This document shows, one piece after another, positions 12,890-23,700 of a stretch of 64,000 nt of DNA. The notes beneath the pieces were generated by a model. It was not told the DNA's origin, did no database searches, and saw only the letters and a program-made list of their open reading frames with translations. Positions within the stretch are counted from its first letter, which is position 1. Each line of letters starts with the position of its first letter. Source of the DNA: Brachionus plicatilis (Eukaryota; Rotifera; Eurotatoria; Ploima; Brachionidae); contig QEOQ01000559.1 in the NCBI GenBank assembly GCA_010279815.1, positions 313,597 to 377,596 on the forward strand. The letters run 5' to 3'. The translations under genes and the position numbers were made by a program.

Positions 12890-13568
12890 TTTAAAGATTT
12901 GAAAAGTTTTAAGAATTAAGTTTTTTTTATTAGTATTAATATAAATTATATCTTTTAGTATCCATGGTAACAAGTTTCCTCGACACACAAAAAATAATTC
13001 TTTCAATAATTGAGCATAAAATTGTTCAAACTAGGCATTAAAAAATTTAATTTTGCAATAAATAATAGTAAAAAAATTTATTGTTAATGCTGACTAAATA
13101 TTTTCTAAAAGTCTTTTTTCAAATGAATTTTAAATTATTAGATTTTGAAGTTTTTTAATTTGTAATTAAAAATAAATGCTGATTTAAAGATGTGTTTTAT
13201 TAGATTTTAACTATTATTTAGATAATATGTTAATTATGAATTTTTGGAGCTATATTTATTTAAAAAAATATTTTATTTTTGATGAAAAAGTGATTTCTTT
13301 ATCCATATTATTTAAATTCCACCACCAACAAGCCTTTGATCAGTCTAGTTCTTTTGTCTGGCACCATGAGCCTTACAATGGTCTGCCAAACGAGCAAAAT
13401 TTTTAAACAGCATCCTTAGGAATTAAAATTGATTCCATGTCAACAATATATATATATATTAATAATTGCATTGATATTGTAGTATTGTGACATGATCAAA
13501 CTATAAACATAACTTGTTACTTTAAGAGAAGAGAGATTATTTGTTATTTCTAAACTTATTTTAAATAT
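12890..13568. other. Intergenic, no gene seen
   Basis: AT-rich upstream flank of the disordered-protein gene. A less AT-rich patch at 13310-13430 and a (TA)n run near 13448-13460 look like repeat debris. No open frame with coding character was found. Confidence 0.5.
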
Positions 13569-14000
13569 TAGTAGTAGTAGTATAGTTTTTCTGCGACAAG
13601 TCTAACCTCTTGTAGAACTTCCCAAGTTATATTTGATTAGCTTGCGGAAGCATTGCTGCTTATAACAGAGTTTTTTTATACTCGCTACTTACGTCTTTCG
13701 ACGTAATTATTTATAGTCCCCTTGACTCGCGATTCCTGACACGTTCCCATGGGAAGATAATCGCTGTTCTAATGTCAGGCTCCATTTTTTAGATGAATGG
13801 TAACAATCATCCAGAGTAACAATTTGGCGATGAACTCAAATCAGGTGGCTAATAGAAGCACAACACTGAAAGCACAAGCTCAAATCCATAATTTATTTAT
13901 TTTTTCTAACGTTACATTTATTTGACTTGACTAGGATTCGAACCCGGACTTTGAGTCGCAATAAGCTTTTGTTTTACCCACTGCATAAATAAAGTGTTTT
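13569..14000 (-). repeat. tRNA-derived SINE
   Basis: Read on the minus strand, the head (about 13995-13925) has an A-box-like GCAGTGGGTAAAAC and a canonical B box GGGTTCGAATCC (13930-13946), the spacing of a tRNA-derived pol III promoter. A body of about 330 bases, richer in G+C than its surroundings, follows. The 3' end is a TAC microsatellite (13570-13583). A shorter piece with the same kind of ACT tail lies at 55690-55824. Confidence 0.7.
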
Positions 14001-14039
14001 ACTATAATGTGCTAAAAAAACTATCTACGCTCTGTTTTC

Positions 14040-14470
14040 CATTTTTTATAAATTATTCGGAGGATAAAAGGTCTAAAACTCTCTAATTCAATAGTCCTAA
14101 GCAAAATCATATTTAAAAATTTTATCTGCTCACAATTTGACTACGCGTTTATCCCTCTTTCAAGCTCGACTCAAAAAATTACCGATGATCTACAAAAATT
14201 TCAACACTGAATTTTGAGACACATCAAGTTTTTCCCACTGAAGACGAGAATTATAAACATCCACAATAATTTTAAAAATTGACATGATTGCAACTAGAAC
14301 CAAATTACTTTTAGACAAATTCCTCTTGAAGCGAGTAGAACATCAGCAATTAAGCAAAGATTTAGAATCCTATTCAACTAATACATCCGAACTAAACCCG
14401 AAATTTCGCATTCGAATGAAGAATTTAGGAACGTGTTTAGTCAAAAGAGCTGACTCTTTAAACTGCCAAA
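14040..14470 (+). pseudogene. Non-LTR retrotransposon ORF2 C-terminal fragment
   Basis: Plus-strand translation gives QFDYAFIPLSSSTQKI, then LQKFQH, then LRHIKFFPLKTRI, the conserved region after the reverse transcriptase fingers/palm in RTE/I-like LINEs. It continues in another frame at 14284-14529 (IATRTKLLLDKFLLKR). Stops and frame changes show it is inactive. A T-rich tract (14478-14528) follows. Confidence 0.65.
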
Positions 14471-14689
14471 TCACAATTTTTTTTTTAATTTTTTTTTCTT
14501 TTTCTTCTTTTTCTCTTTTTTTCTTTTAATAAATGAGCTTATCCGATAAAAAGTACTAATTATTTAATCAATATCTGTCAATATTTTTTATTTTTTAATT
14601 TATTTTACTCAATTTTGTACTTTTTTGATATTTTTTTTTCAATCGCTAGACTGAAAAGAAGGACTTAGTTCCATTCTGTGCGGCCTGAG

Positions 14690-15345
14690 GTTTACCTCAA
14701 ATTATTTATTAAATTAAGAGTATTTGTTAATATTCATCAAACGAACTTAAATTACCACTAATGTCAAAATTTTTAAAGAAAAAAACAAAGTTAAGGGTTA
14801 GGGTTAGGTGAACTATGGTTCATCTTTTAGTTGAATAATTCTTGTTCCCAGATTTAAGTAGAGAGATCATTTGAGTATTTTGGATTGTAATACCTGGTCA
14901 ACTAGATCAGAGCAAATGCTATTTCTAAGGCTCCTTCAAATTTAAAAAAAAAAACAAAAAAATTATTAACTTCAATTATTGTTTATTTTTTTATCAGTAT
15001 CGAGAATTAGGCATTCTATTAAATTGCTATTTTATTCAATTTATTCTCATAATTTAAAAGTTTTTCACTTAATTTGACAAACACGAGAACAAAAATTGAT
15101 CACCATACGAACTAGATCGAGTTTTTCAACGATTGAATATTAATTTAAATCTAAATGAATTATCTAAATGAATTTCTAAATAAAAATTAAACTCATTCTA
15201 TTTCACTAAAGAGCTTAATTTCAAATATGAAAATGCATGCAATATTAACTTAAAATTATTTTTTTATTTGAAACATGGCACTTTTTTAATGTTATTTCAA
15301 CATTGGACACATTTTGTAATTCAAACACAAAAAATTAAACCTAAT
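14690..15345. repeat. Copy of a dispersed element also present at 50985-52003
   Basis: Blocks here match, in inverted or direct orientation, blocks of the nested element at 50985-52003: AACTATGGTTCATCTTTTAG (14811-14832) against 51637-51660, and the terminal block beginning AATATTAACTTAAAATTA (15241-15345) against 51876-51995 and 41587-41715. It includes a short interstitial TTAGGG run at 14803-14814. No intact open frame. Confidence 0.5.
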
Positions 15346-15545
15346 TTACTACAACATATTATTTATTTTTAGATAATCTACTTAATACCAAGAATACCAA
15401 GACATAGCAATCGCTAGCAAAACATCTTATATATTAAGACATGGTTAAGCATCTAAACTTTTTAGATTGAGAAAGTCTCATGAAAAACAAATCGATTAGC
15501 CAGTGCTACTGGGTCTTGCCTGTTATGTGACCAGCTGGTCACATA

Positions 15546-16126
15546 TTATGTGACATGTTTTGTGATGTGTTGCTTTACACCACGCTCATTTTTCATTAAT
15601 TTCCCGCACTCCTGGCAAGCTATTGGGTTTTTATGTTTGCAAAGGCCTTTTTTAAAGCAGACTGTGTCGCTTGAGATGCAATTGGAGCTTCCGATGCAAT
15701 TTTTGACAACTTTTCTAATTTTATTTTTGTTGGATTTAAATTTAGCTTGCAAATGGCTTCACTAACCTCTTCAAAATCTGATTCACAGTTTTCTTCATGA
15801 TCTGAATCGGTGCCATTTACCAAAAAATCACTCTCTTTTATTGTAATTGTTTCTGAATATGGATAACTTTCTTCATCGCTTTCATAATTTTTAAGTCTAT
15901 TTAACTCTTCCACTTCAGCATCATTACTCTCTTCTTCATTGTTATCATCACCAAATTCAGACCCATATTCAGATCCTTTCAAAGACCCAAATATAGATTC
16001 AATATCTTCTTCATCTCGTCGTCACAATTAATATCATTTTCGTCAGGTTCAACAAGCTGAACAAAGTCTTCAACATCATGTTTAATATCATTGCGAGCTG
16101 TGTACAAATTTTCAAAGTCACTTAAG
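15546..16126 (-). pseudogene. Acidic tail plus C2H2 zinc finger of the Merlin-like element
   Basis: After an acceptor TTTAAAG at 16127, the minus strand codes for an Asp/Glu-rich stretch of about 100 residues. A short basic linker follows, then PIACQECGKLMKN...QHITKH, a Cys-x2-Cys-x12-His-x3-His finger at the very C-terminus (stop at 15546). At least two single-base frame changes are present (near 16015 and 15640). Copy 2 at 45890-46140 has the same acidic-to-finger order, which shows that it belongs to the element. Confidence 0.6.
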
Positions 16127-16174
16127 CTTTAAAAACAAAAAATTAAATAAATTAAATTTTTTTTTTTAAAAATT

Positions 16175-16499
16175 ACTTATAACTAGGCCTAAAATACTTA
16201 GCTATAATATCCAAAATTAAATTATAACACGATATTCGATCATTATTTAAATTATTATTGAATCTCCAAGTGAATTCATCCAAATAACTTTAAATTTCGG
16301 ACGGTTTTGAACCTCTCATGTCCTTAAAACGGTGTTTGGATGAATTCCACAAACTTTCTATACGGTTAGTACACGCACCGGTATTCGGGTCCAAAAAGTT
16401 GTATGTATGATTAACTGTGAGATGCGTGTAGTCCTTTAATTTACTAATTTTTTCATAGGATGACCAGCAATCAGACATTATTGTTGTTTCATCTAACAC
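16175..16499 (-). pseudogene. Merlin/ISXO2-like DDE transposase, C-terminal catalytic part
   Basis: Residues read MSDCWSSY (second catalytic Asp), then LTVNHTYNFLDPNTGACT, then RIESLW (catalytic Glu), the hallmark order of DDE_Tnp_IS1595/ISXO2 proteins. An in-frame TAA at 16290-16292 interrupts a frame that continues with YLDEFTWRF, the usual C-terminal motif of the family, to about 16175. A GTAATT donor there could splice to the acidic/zinc-finger segment downstream. Confidence 0.75.
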
Positions 16500-16559
16500 T
16501 TTGTCATAACAAATTTATCTGGCTGGCCACATAACAGGCAAGACCCCAAAATATTCCTG

Positions 16560-17147
16560 CACAAATACAATTAAATGTGCCTACTTTATATAGCGTACTT
16601 TGTATACTCTATAAAATTACAGTTAGAGACAAAAGTCGGCAACCCTGGCTAAATTAGGAGAACGAGGATTAAATCTAATAAAATAACTTTTTCTACTTTT
16701 AATTTTTTTATTTTAAATAAAAAAGAAATTAATATATTTTAAATTGATGCAAGGATTAACAGCAAATTATAAATAAACAATTGTTCAGATCGGTCTAACT
16801 TTTGATTGTTTCATGAACTTTCGTCCCAGTCTGCTAGCATAATTTAATTGCCTGAATTATTAATCATATAAACCACCGACTTGCCTGGTTAGTCCTGATT
16901 GTGTCCTTTTAATGTTGATCTTAAGAAATTTAAATATAAATATATTATATATATTTTTTCATTATGAATTCCCTCAATTATTTAATTAAAAAAACACATT
17001 ACCACCACTGTTTCGCAACAGTTTTTTATTAGAATAAAAAATTAAATTTTTTTCGACTATTTTTGAATTTAAAAATGTGAATTAAAAAAGTAATTAAAAA
17101 TTTATTCAAAAAAATTTCATAAATTACAGAACAAATTCAATAATAAT
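16560..17147. other. Intergenic, 3' flank
   Basis: No gene seen. A patch at 16619-16660 (AGACAAAAGTCGGCAACCC) resembles a transposon end but has no partner nearby. Confidence 0.4.
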
Positions 17148-18248
17148 TTAATTTAAATGCATGACTAGTTTTTGAAAGTATCTATTTACAATTTCTTTGG
17201 TAAACTTACCATTCTGAGCGCCTTTTTCGCGCCATAAAAAATTCATGTACTTTATAAAAAGACTCTCGTCTAGATGATTCAACTGCTCCAGCTTTAAAAT
17301 CTGCTTGCCAATCGTGTTAAACTCAGGACTGAAATCAAAACTTGTTTTCTCTTTGTCATAGAAAAGACTTGATTGTTCCGAGCTAAGCTTGTGTTCTTTG
17401 ACTATAATTTCAATGGGCACCTTGTAAATGAACACACAGAAAACCTTTTCGAACAAAGTAATATCGTTCAAGTGTGACAAAAAAATTTGAACCAAGCGCT
17501 TGCAGTCCAGTAGAAAATACTCATCCTGGTAAAGATTGAGTTCAGTGGTGTCATTAAATTGAGAAAATTTCATGCAAATCTTGGAATTTTCGTGATGGTT
17601 CAGCAGCCACAGTTTCTTGTCAAGTAAAAATCGAATATTTTTGTTCACAAACAGACTCTGTCCGGCACCGTCATACTTGAATTCCTGCAAATAAATGGTC
17701 TGTCCATTCAAATACTCCATCAGGTCGACTATATTTTGATTGTCTATTGATATTTTCTTTTTTTCCACTTGGCGTCTATTCGGACTGTAGCATTTCCATA
17801 TTCCGTTCGATTTTTTGTAGTAGATTCTCATCTTGAGCATCTTGCTCAAACTTCCCAAGGCATACTTTTTGTACAGTGGGTTATTGGAAAAATTGTTTAT
17901 GCTCATTTGGTAGACTTGGATCAAAAAGTCGTACACATTTCCATTGAAATAGGCACTGAAGTCCTTGGATAGATAAAACAACTTTTGTTTTTCATCAAAA
18001 TGCACGCCAGTCTTTATCCAGTATTCGCACAAGCGAGTTCTGAGCATGCTTTGCAAATTTATGTCGGATGCCAGATCGTTTTTGGTCAGGTTGATGCACA
18101 AGTTGAGTGCATTTGAAAACTGAATGTTCTTCTGTGACATGTAGATAAGCACTCGGGCTACACTTAGAAAAAGAGAGTTGCCGCCGAATGGAACTATGTC
18201 CTCAATGTCAATTAATTCGATGTCTTGAACATCATCTTTGCTATCCAT
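17148..18248 (-). CDS. Intronless protein with a degenerate OTU-like cysteine protease motif
   Basis: Single open frame, 366 residues, ATG at 18248, stop at 17148. Near the N-terminus PFGGNSLFLSVA (residues 20-31) lines up with the OTU catalytic motif DGNCLFxAI, with Ser25 in place of the catalytic Cys and Gly in place of Asp. Next come LRTRLCEYW (like the LRxxxxxY helix of OTU domains) and, at about 130-155, a LSKMLKMRIYY segment like the LAxxLxxxIxVY strand. The C-terminal 200 residues match nothing I know. If the match holds, the protein is a non-catalytic OTU relative or a serine variant. It could also be a retroelement-derived or lineage-specific protein. Codon use looks like the host genes and there are no premature stops. 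Confidence 0.55.
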   Translation of the reverse strand: MDSKDDVQDIELIDIEDIVPFGGNSLFLSVARVLIYMSQKNIQFSNALNLCINLTKNDLASDINLQSMLRTRLCEYWIKTGVHFDEKQKLFYLSKDFSAYFNGNVYDFLIQVYQMSINNFSNNPLYKKYALGSLSKMLKMRIYYKKSNGIWKCYSPNRRQVEKKKISIDNQNIVDLMEYLNGQTIYLQEFKYDGAGQSLFVNKNIRFLLDKKLWLLNHHENSKICMKFSQFNDTTELNLYQDEYFLLDCKRLVQIFLSHLNDITLFEKVFCVFIYKVPIEIIVKEHKLSSEQSSLFYDKEKTSFDFSPEFNTIGKQILKLEQLNHLDESLFIKYMNFLWREKGAQNGKFTKEIVNRYFQKLVMHLN

Positions 18249-20712
18249 GTTAAACTCGAAACAATATGTTGAATTAAAATTTTTTCGTTGAATACTTGAA
18301 TAAAGATTTTTGAAAAATTTTTTTTATAAAATTTCAAATTTTGAAATCGTAAAATTTTATTTTTAGTTTTTTTTTTTTTTTTTTTAAAAGGCTAATAACT
18401 ATCTTTGGAATAAAAATCTATGCTGAAAATACAATAGTTGTTTTATATACACTTTGTCCGATTAGAAAAAATTAAACAAATGTTTTTAAATAATCCTTTT
18501 ATTGTTTTTAAAAAGTTTATACAATAGTAAAAATTTGATTTGTTTAAAAATTCAAAAAATCAAAACTAACTGTATTTTTGGCAAAATGTCATTTTGGACC
18601 ATTAAAAACTATTTTAGTTTACAAGATAAAAACATGTTACACCATGTTGTATTTTTTTTAGAAATGTTTTTATCTTTAATTTTTATTTTTCAAAAAAGAA
18701 AATTTTTTTGTTCAATCTTTACCAAATTTATCTGCTAGTGAAAAAAATTTAATTTTTTGGCGATGAAATCGAATAAGTTTTCTTGATAAAAATTGAAACT
18801 TAAATAAATACAAAATTTGAACAGGCTTTGGAAAAATTAGTACATTAAATAAACAAATCACATAAGTATATCTCACAAAATCTTTAATCTAAGACAAATT
18901 TAAATTTGTATTCGATATATTTTTATTTTTTGAAATAAATTTGAACATAATTTAAATTTAGAAAACAAATTGAATTTTAGATAAATTTAACTGTTAATTA
19001 AAAATAAAAATTAGAATAAAATATTTCAAAAATTAATTGATATTTAGTTTTTTTGTAATCTTGTAGCCTTTGTTTGATCAGATCAACTATTTTTTTGTGC
19101 CGGGTAAGCTGGATGGAACTGTCTTAATAAAATGAGTCTAGAAAATGGTTGTTGACTGGTGGAAATCTGACACACTTCTAATATCCAAGTCGAATTTAAA
19201 TTTAATTAATTTTCTTTTTTCAAATTTTAATTCAAATTTTTTAGAGATTCAATTTCTAATAAAAATAAATTAATTTTCAAGAATTTCTTCAAAATTATTT
19301 ATGCTCAAAAATTAAATTCAAATCTCATTTTCATTAGAAAGGCTACCTACTCGAATATCGGTTCGAACATGCATATTTTATTTCATAACTAAAAAGGCTC
19401 ATAATTTTCCTCAATCATAATTTTAATAAACTTTTCGCTAATTTAATAAAAATACATCTATTTTAATAAAAAAATAAACCCGTAATCATTTTTTTTTAAA
19501 TTTTACTTTTATGAAATAAATTGATTACTGACGGATTTTTTTCATGGACAAAAACACAAACTTCTTCTTTTATTAAATGCTGAAAACTTCTCATTTAATT
19601 AAACATTAAGAAAAATATAAAAATAATTCAAATCTTAGTTAATGTCAAATTTTTTAAAGCTAAAATTAAAAAAATAAATATCAATTAGCCAATAATAAAT
19701 TATTATTACTTATTAATTCATATTAAGTCTCATAGGTAAAAAAGTAAAATTTAGATAGGAAAAAAATTTACAAGATATTTAAAAAATACGATTTAAATAC
19801 AATTCAAAATAGGTTTCTAAAAAACTCAACTATCACAAAAAAAATTTATAATCAGGTAAAAAGTCCATTTGTATTAAATTATCTGAAATTCTATATAATA
19901 ATTTAAACTGTTCAATATTTCAAAATGATTTTTGTTAACACATATTTTACTGAGATTTTAATATTAAATGAATTTATATAAAAAAGATAATTTCCTAAAA
20001 GAGACATAGAAGAAATATTTTTTTAAGCTTTTCTTTTTATGAACAAATTTTCAGTCCAAATTCCAAAAATTTTCATCACCAAAAAATCAAAGTTTAAGCT
20101 CGACTTTATTCAAAAAAAAAATTGTTTATTTTTATTGAAAAAAATTAACCATTTAATTTAAATTTTTCGTTATCAATTTTCTATTTTATCAGATTGACTG
20201 ACTATAGAATGTTTATTTAAAATTTTTCTCTGTTATTCAAATAAAGATTTTAAATTAATCAATTAAAAAATTAAAATTTGGTATTTTTTTTTATTAAATT
20301 TTTTGTTATCACTTTTCTATCACGAATAAAAAAATTTAATGGAAAAAAAATTGGAATATTAAAAATTAATGTAATTTTGATTTTGATTAAAAATTGATAA
20401 AAATTCAATATTATCAGTTTTTTTTTAATTTCCATCAATTTACTTTATTTTGCAAAAAAATATGAAATTATAAAAACTAAAAATTAATTACTTGTAAATT
20501 TTTATAAAATACTTAAATATAATTTTTATGAAAAACAAAGAGTGAATCTTTAGAATGAAAAAAAAAAACTCTTTTCAAAATTTAATTTATCTAAGAGAAG
20601 CTTGCACATTTTGAAAAAAACTAATCTTGACGACGCCATCCAACACGTGACATTTTTTTCAAACAAAATAAAATTTTATTTAAATTTTTTTCTATTAAGT
20701 CAAAATAGAAAA
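18249..20712. other. Intergenic between the OTU-like gene and threonine aldolase
   Basis: Very AT-rich, no supported gene. A minus-strand open stretch at about 19075-19205 has coding-like composition but stops on both sides; I treat it as debris. Just before the aldolase ATG, AG at 20698-20699 after TTTCTATTA is a possible 3' splice site 13 bases upstream. Confidence 0.5.
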
Positions 20713-23700
20713 ATGCAAGAAAGCTTAATTGAATTTCGAAGTGACACCTTCACAAAACCAACACCTGAGATGCTTCAGGATATGATCAAGGCCGAAGTTG
20801 GCGATTCGGTCTATGAAGAAGATCCCACAGTGATAAGTAAATTTAGGGAAAAAAAATAAATTAAAAAAAGATCTAATTTTGTTCAGAACTGGAGCAAATT
20901 GTGAGTGATTTGTTTGGTAAAGAAGCAGCACTTTTTATGCCATCAGGTACCATGGCCAATTTAGCTGCTGTAATGACACATTGCAATGAACGCGGCTGTG
21001 ACATCATTGTAGGAGACAATAGTCATTTTAATTTATGGGAACAAGGCAATGTAAGCCAAATTGGAGGCATTTACTGCAAACAAATCAGAAACAATGAAGA
21101 TGGAACTTTTGATTTGGAAAAATTTGAATCTATGATTTCAGACCACACTGATTGTCATTGTTCCACAACAAAAGCAGTTTGTATTGAAAACACTCACAAC
21201 CAATGTGGAGGAAGAATTTTGCCAATTAGCTTTATTGAAAATCTTCGTCAAATATGTGACCGCTATGATGTCAGGATACATTTAGATGGTTCCAGAGTAA
21301 TGAATGCGTCAATAGCTAGTGGAAAAAGTGTCAAAGAAATCTGTGTTCACTGCGATTCAATCAATTTTTGCTTCTCTAAAGGCTTAGGGGCCCCTGTGGG
21401 CAGTGTTTTGATCGGTAGTAAACAATTCATAGAAAGAGCTAAACGAGTCCGCAAGGCTCTGGGTGGAGCAATGAGACAAGTTGGCTTGTTGGCAGCGGCC
21501 TGTTTGCACGCCTTGGAAAGAGCACAGCAGAATTTGACCAAAGACCATCAAAATGCGAAAAGATTAGCTGATGGAATTAGCACAGGTAGTGCAGTTCAGC
21601 TAGATAACAAAGTGGAAACGAATATTGTTCATTTAAAACTTCATCCAAGCATCAAAATGGCAGATTTTATTCAAAGACTTGCGATGGTAATTTAAAAATT
21701 TGATTAAATAATAGAAAAGCTACAAATTAGAGTTTATTTCAAAACTATTAATTAAGAATAATTTCATATAATTTAATTTAATTTTTAATTAGATGTTTTA
21801 TTTTTTCAAGTCTTCAGACCGAGAGATAATTAGTTTTGAATCAGACGATAATTTTTTTAGAGTAATTTTTAGGATAGGTTTAAGTGTCAAAAGAATAAAT
21901 AAAAAATGCTAGTATTTTTTTAAGATAACTAAAACTAAGATAATAAATGAAAAGTGAATTTTTTTAAAGGTAAATAATTTCTTTTAATTATTTAGAAAAT
22001 GATTATTTGAAAAGTTAAAACAAAAATTTTTTTTCAGAAAATCAGTGAATTATTTTTTCCCCTTCTTTGACTTTCCAAGTATGTTTTTGATCAATTCACC
22101 ACAAGTTTCCAATGACATCAGATTATCATATTTGCTAAGACTGAATATTTGATGAGATATTTAAATAGAGCTTAGATTTATCTAACTAAAATTTTAAAAA
22201 AAATTATTAAAGTCTAGTCTTTTTTTAAGACTTTCAAAATATGGCAATTTTTTTTATTACATTTTTTAATAATGCTTGAAAAACCCCAAAAAATTAGATA
22301 TTTTTTAATTGTTTTGTTATTTTTTGCTTTTTAAAAATTCTGAATTTCGCCTATTTTTTCTAAATTAACTCATTTAATTGAAAAATTTATCCGAAGAAGA
22401 AATAAAGAAAATAAAGTTTAAAAAATCTAAGTAAAATTTAATTCAACGGGTTTGACAAAATTTGGAATTTTATTTTGAAAATTTTGACGTAATATTCATT
22501 TAATCTTTTGCCATTTTTAAAGTAAAAGACAAGTTTTTTTGAATTGTTTTATGTAAACTTAGAGATTTTTAACTCTATCTTAATTGTTAATTTAGCATCA
22601 TCCATTTAAATAAAATATATTTAAAATGAAGTAGGTCTGTTATTTTTGGAACCAGTTTCATACTGAATGATTTTCTAGAATATATAATGTATTTGTTTTA
22701 ATAGAAATAAAAAAAGCAAGGGACTGTCAAGTTCGTTTCAATTCTTATATTTTATGATTTAACCAAAGTTAATAAAAATTAAGAATTTTACAGAAATAAA
22801 TTATTTCTTATACTAAAAAAGTTATTCAAATTTTTCTGATTTGAAACGATCGAATTGAAAAAAACTTCTCAATCCCGGCAAAGTAAAAATTGAAAATAAT
22901 AAGAAAATGTAAATTAATTTTATGTTCATTATTATAAATGCAGAAATGCAAAATCTGATGAAATAAAAATTATTATTTGTTTAATTTGAAAATTTTGAAA
23001 AAAGAAATTTGAGCAAAATTTTTACTTTGCCAAAAACCCAAAAAGCAACCAATCAACAATATTTCAAAGAATTTTTAAAGGATCTTTAAATATTTTTTTG
23101 AAGGTTTTTGGACTAGTTTTATGTATAAAATCACCAGAATAGACGTTAAATGTATAAATAAAATAAAAATTGACTTTTAAAAAAAAAAATTTTTCAATTT
23201 TAAAATTTTTTCTAAAGTAAATCTTAAATAAGAAACGATTTCAAAGTATTTTTCTTTTTTAAAAACTTTTTATATATCTGTTGGAAATATTAATTTTGGA
23301 AAAAAAATAAAGAAATTACATAAACAAAAAAACCTTAACAAATTAAAGACTCTAATAACCAGTGCACCTTATTGAATCTGGCTCAAGAAAAATATAATAT
23401 TTTGTTTTCAATTTAAACTATTACTTAGAAGATATTTGCCTAGTTTGTGATGAATTTCGATAATTGTAAATTAAAAATTAAAAAATGTATTTCTAAAATG
23501 TCACCAAATTGAAGTTCATGATCAAATGTAAATTTTATATCAAAATTTTAGAATTGAGATTCAAAAAAGGTCTTTTTAATCAATTTTTCAATAATAAATG
23601 ACTAAACATAATTAAACATAATTTGTTTCACCTTAACTAAATACAATGTTATATCAATTTTTATCTGAAGTAAAAATTAAATATTAATCGGTATTTTTGA

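Larger units (their letters stand above)
15511..16547 (-). mobile_element. Merlin-like (IS1016/ISXO2-type) DNA transposon, internally deleted
   Basis: Terminal inverted repeats GGGTCTTGCCTGTTATGTG (from 15511) and its complement ending at about 16547, with subterminal CCAGCTGGTCACAT-type repeats. The coding strand is minus. The 5' repeat joins directly to the last third of the transposase, so the N-terminal and first catalytic region is missing. No matching 8-9 base target duplication is visible in the present flanks. Confidence 0.75.

Noticed and set aside
13925..13999. A functional tRNA gene
   Set aside because: The B box is good but the acceptor stem does not pair and the sequence continues into a SINE body with a microsatellite tail.
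19075..19205. Minus-strand frame of about 40 residues ending in FHPAYPAQKNS, with an overlapping alternative terminal-exon reading
   Set aside because: Stops at both sides and two competing frames; no evidence for transcription or homology.
20602..20712. Upstream ATG extending the aldolase N-terminus
   Set aside because: The extra 37 residues are low-complexity and unlike the family. The ATG at 20713 starts just before the conserved region, with an acceptor-like AG between.
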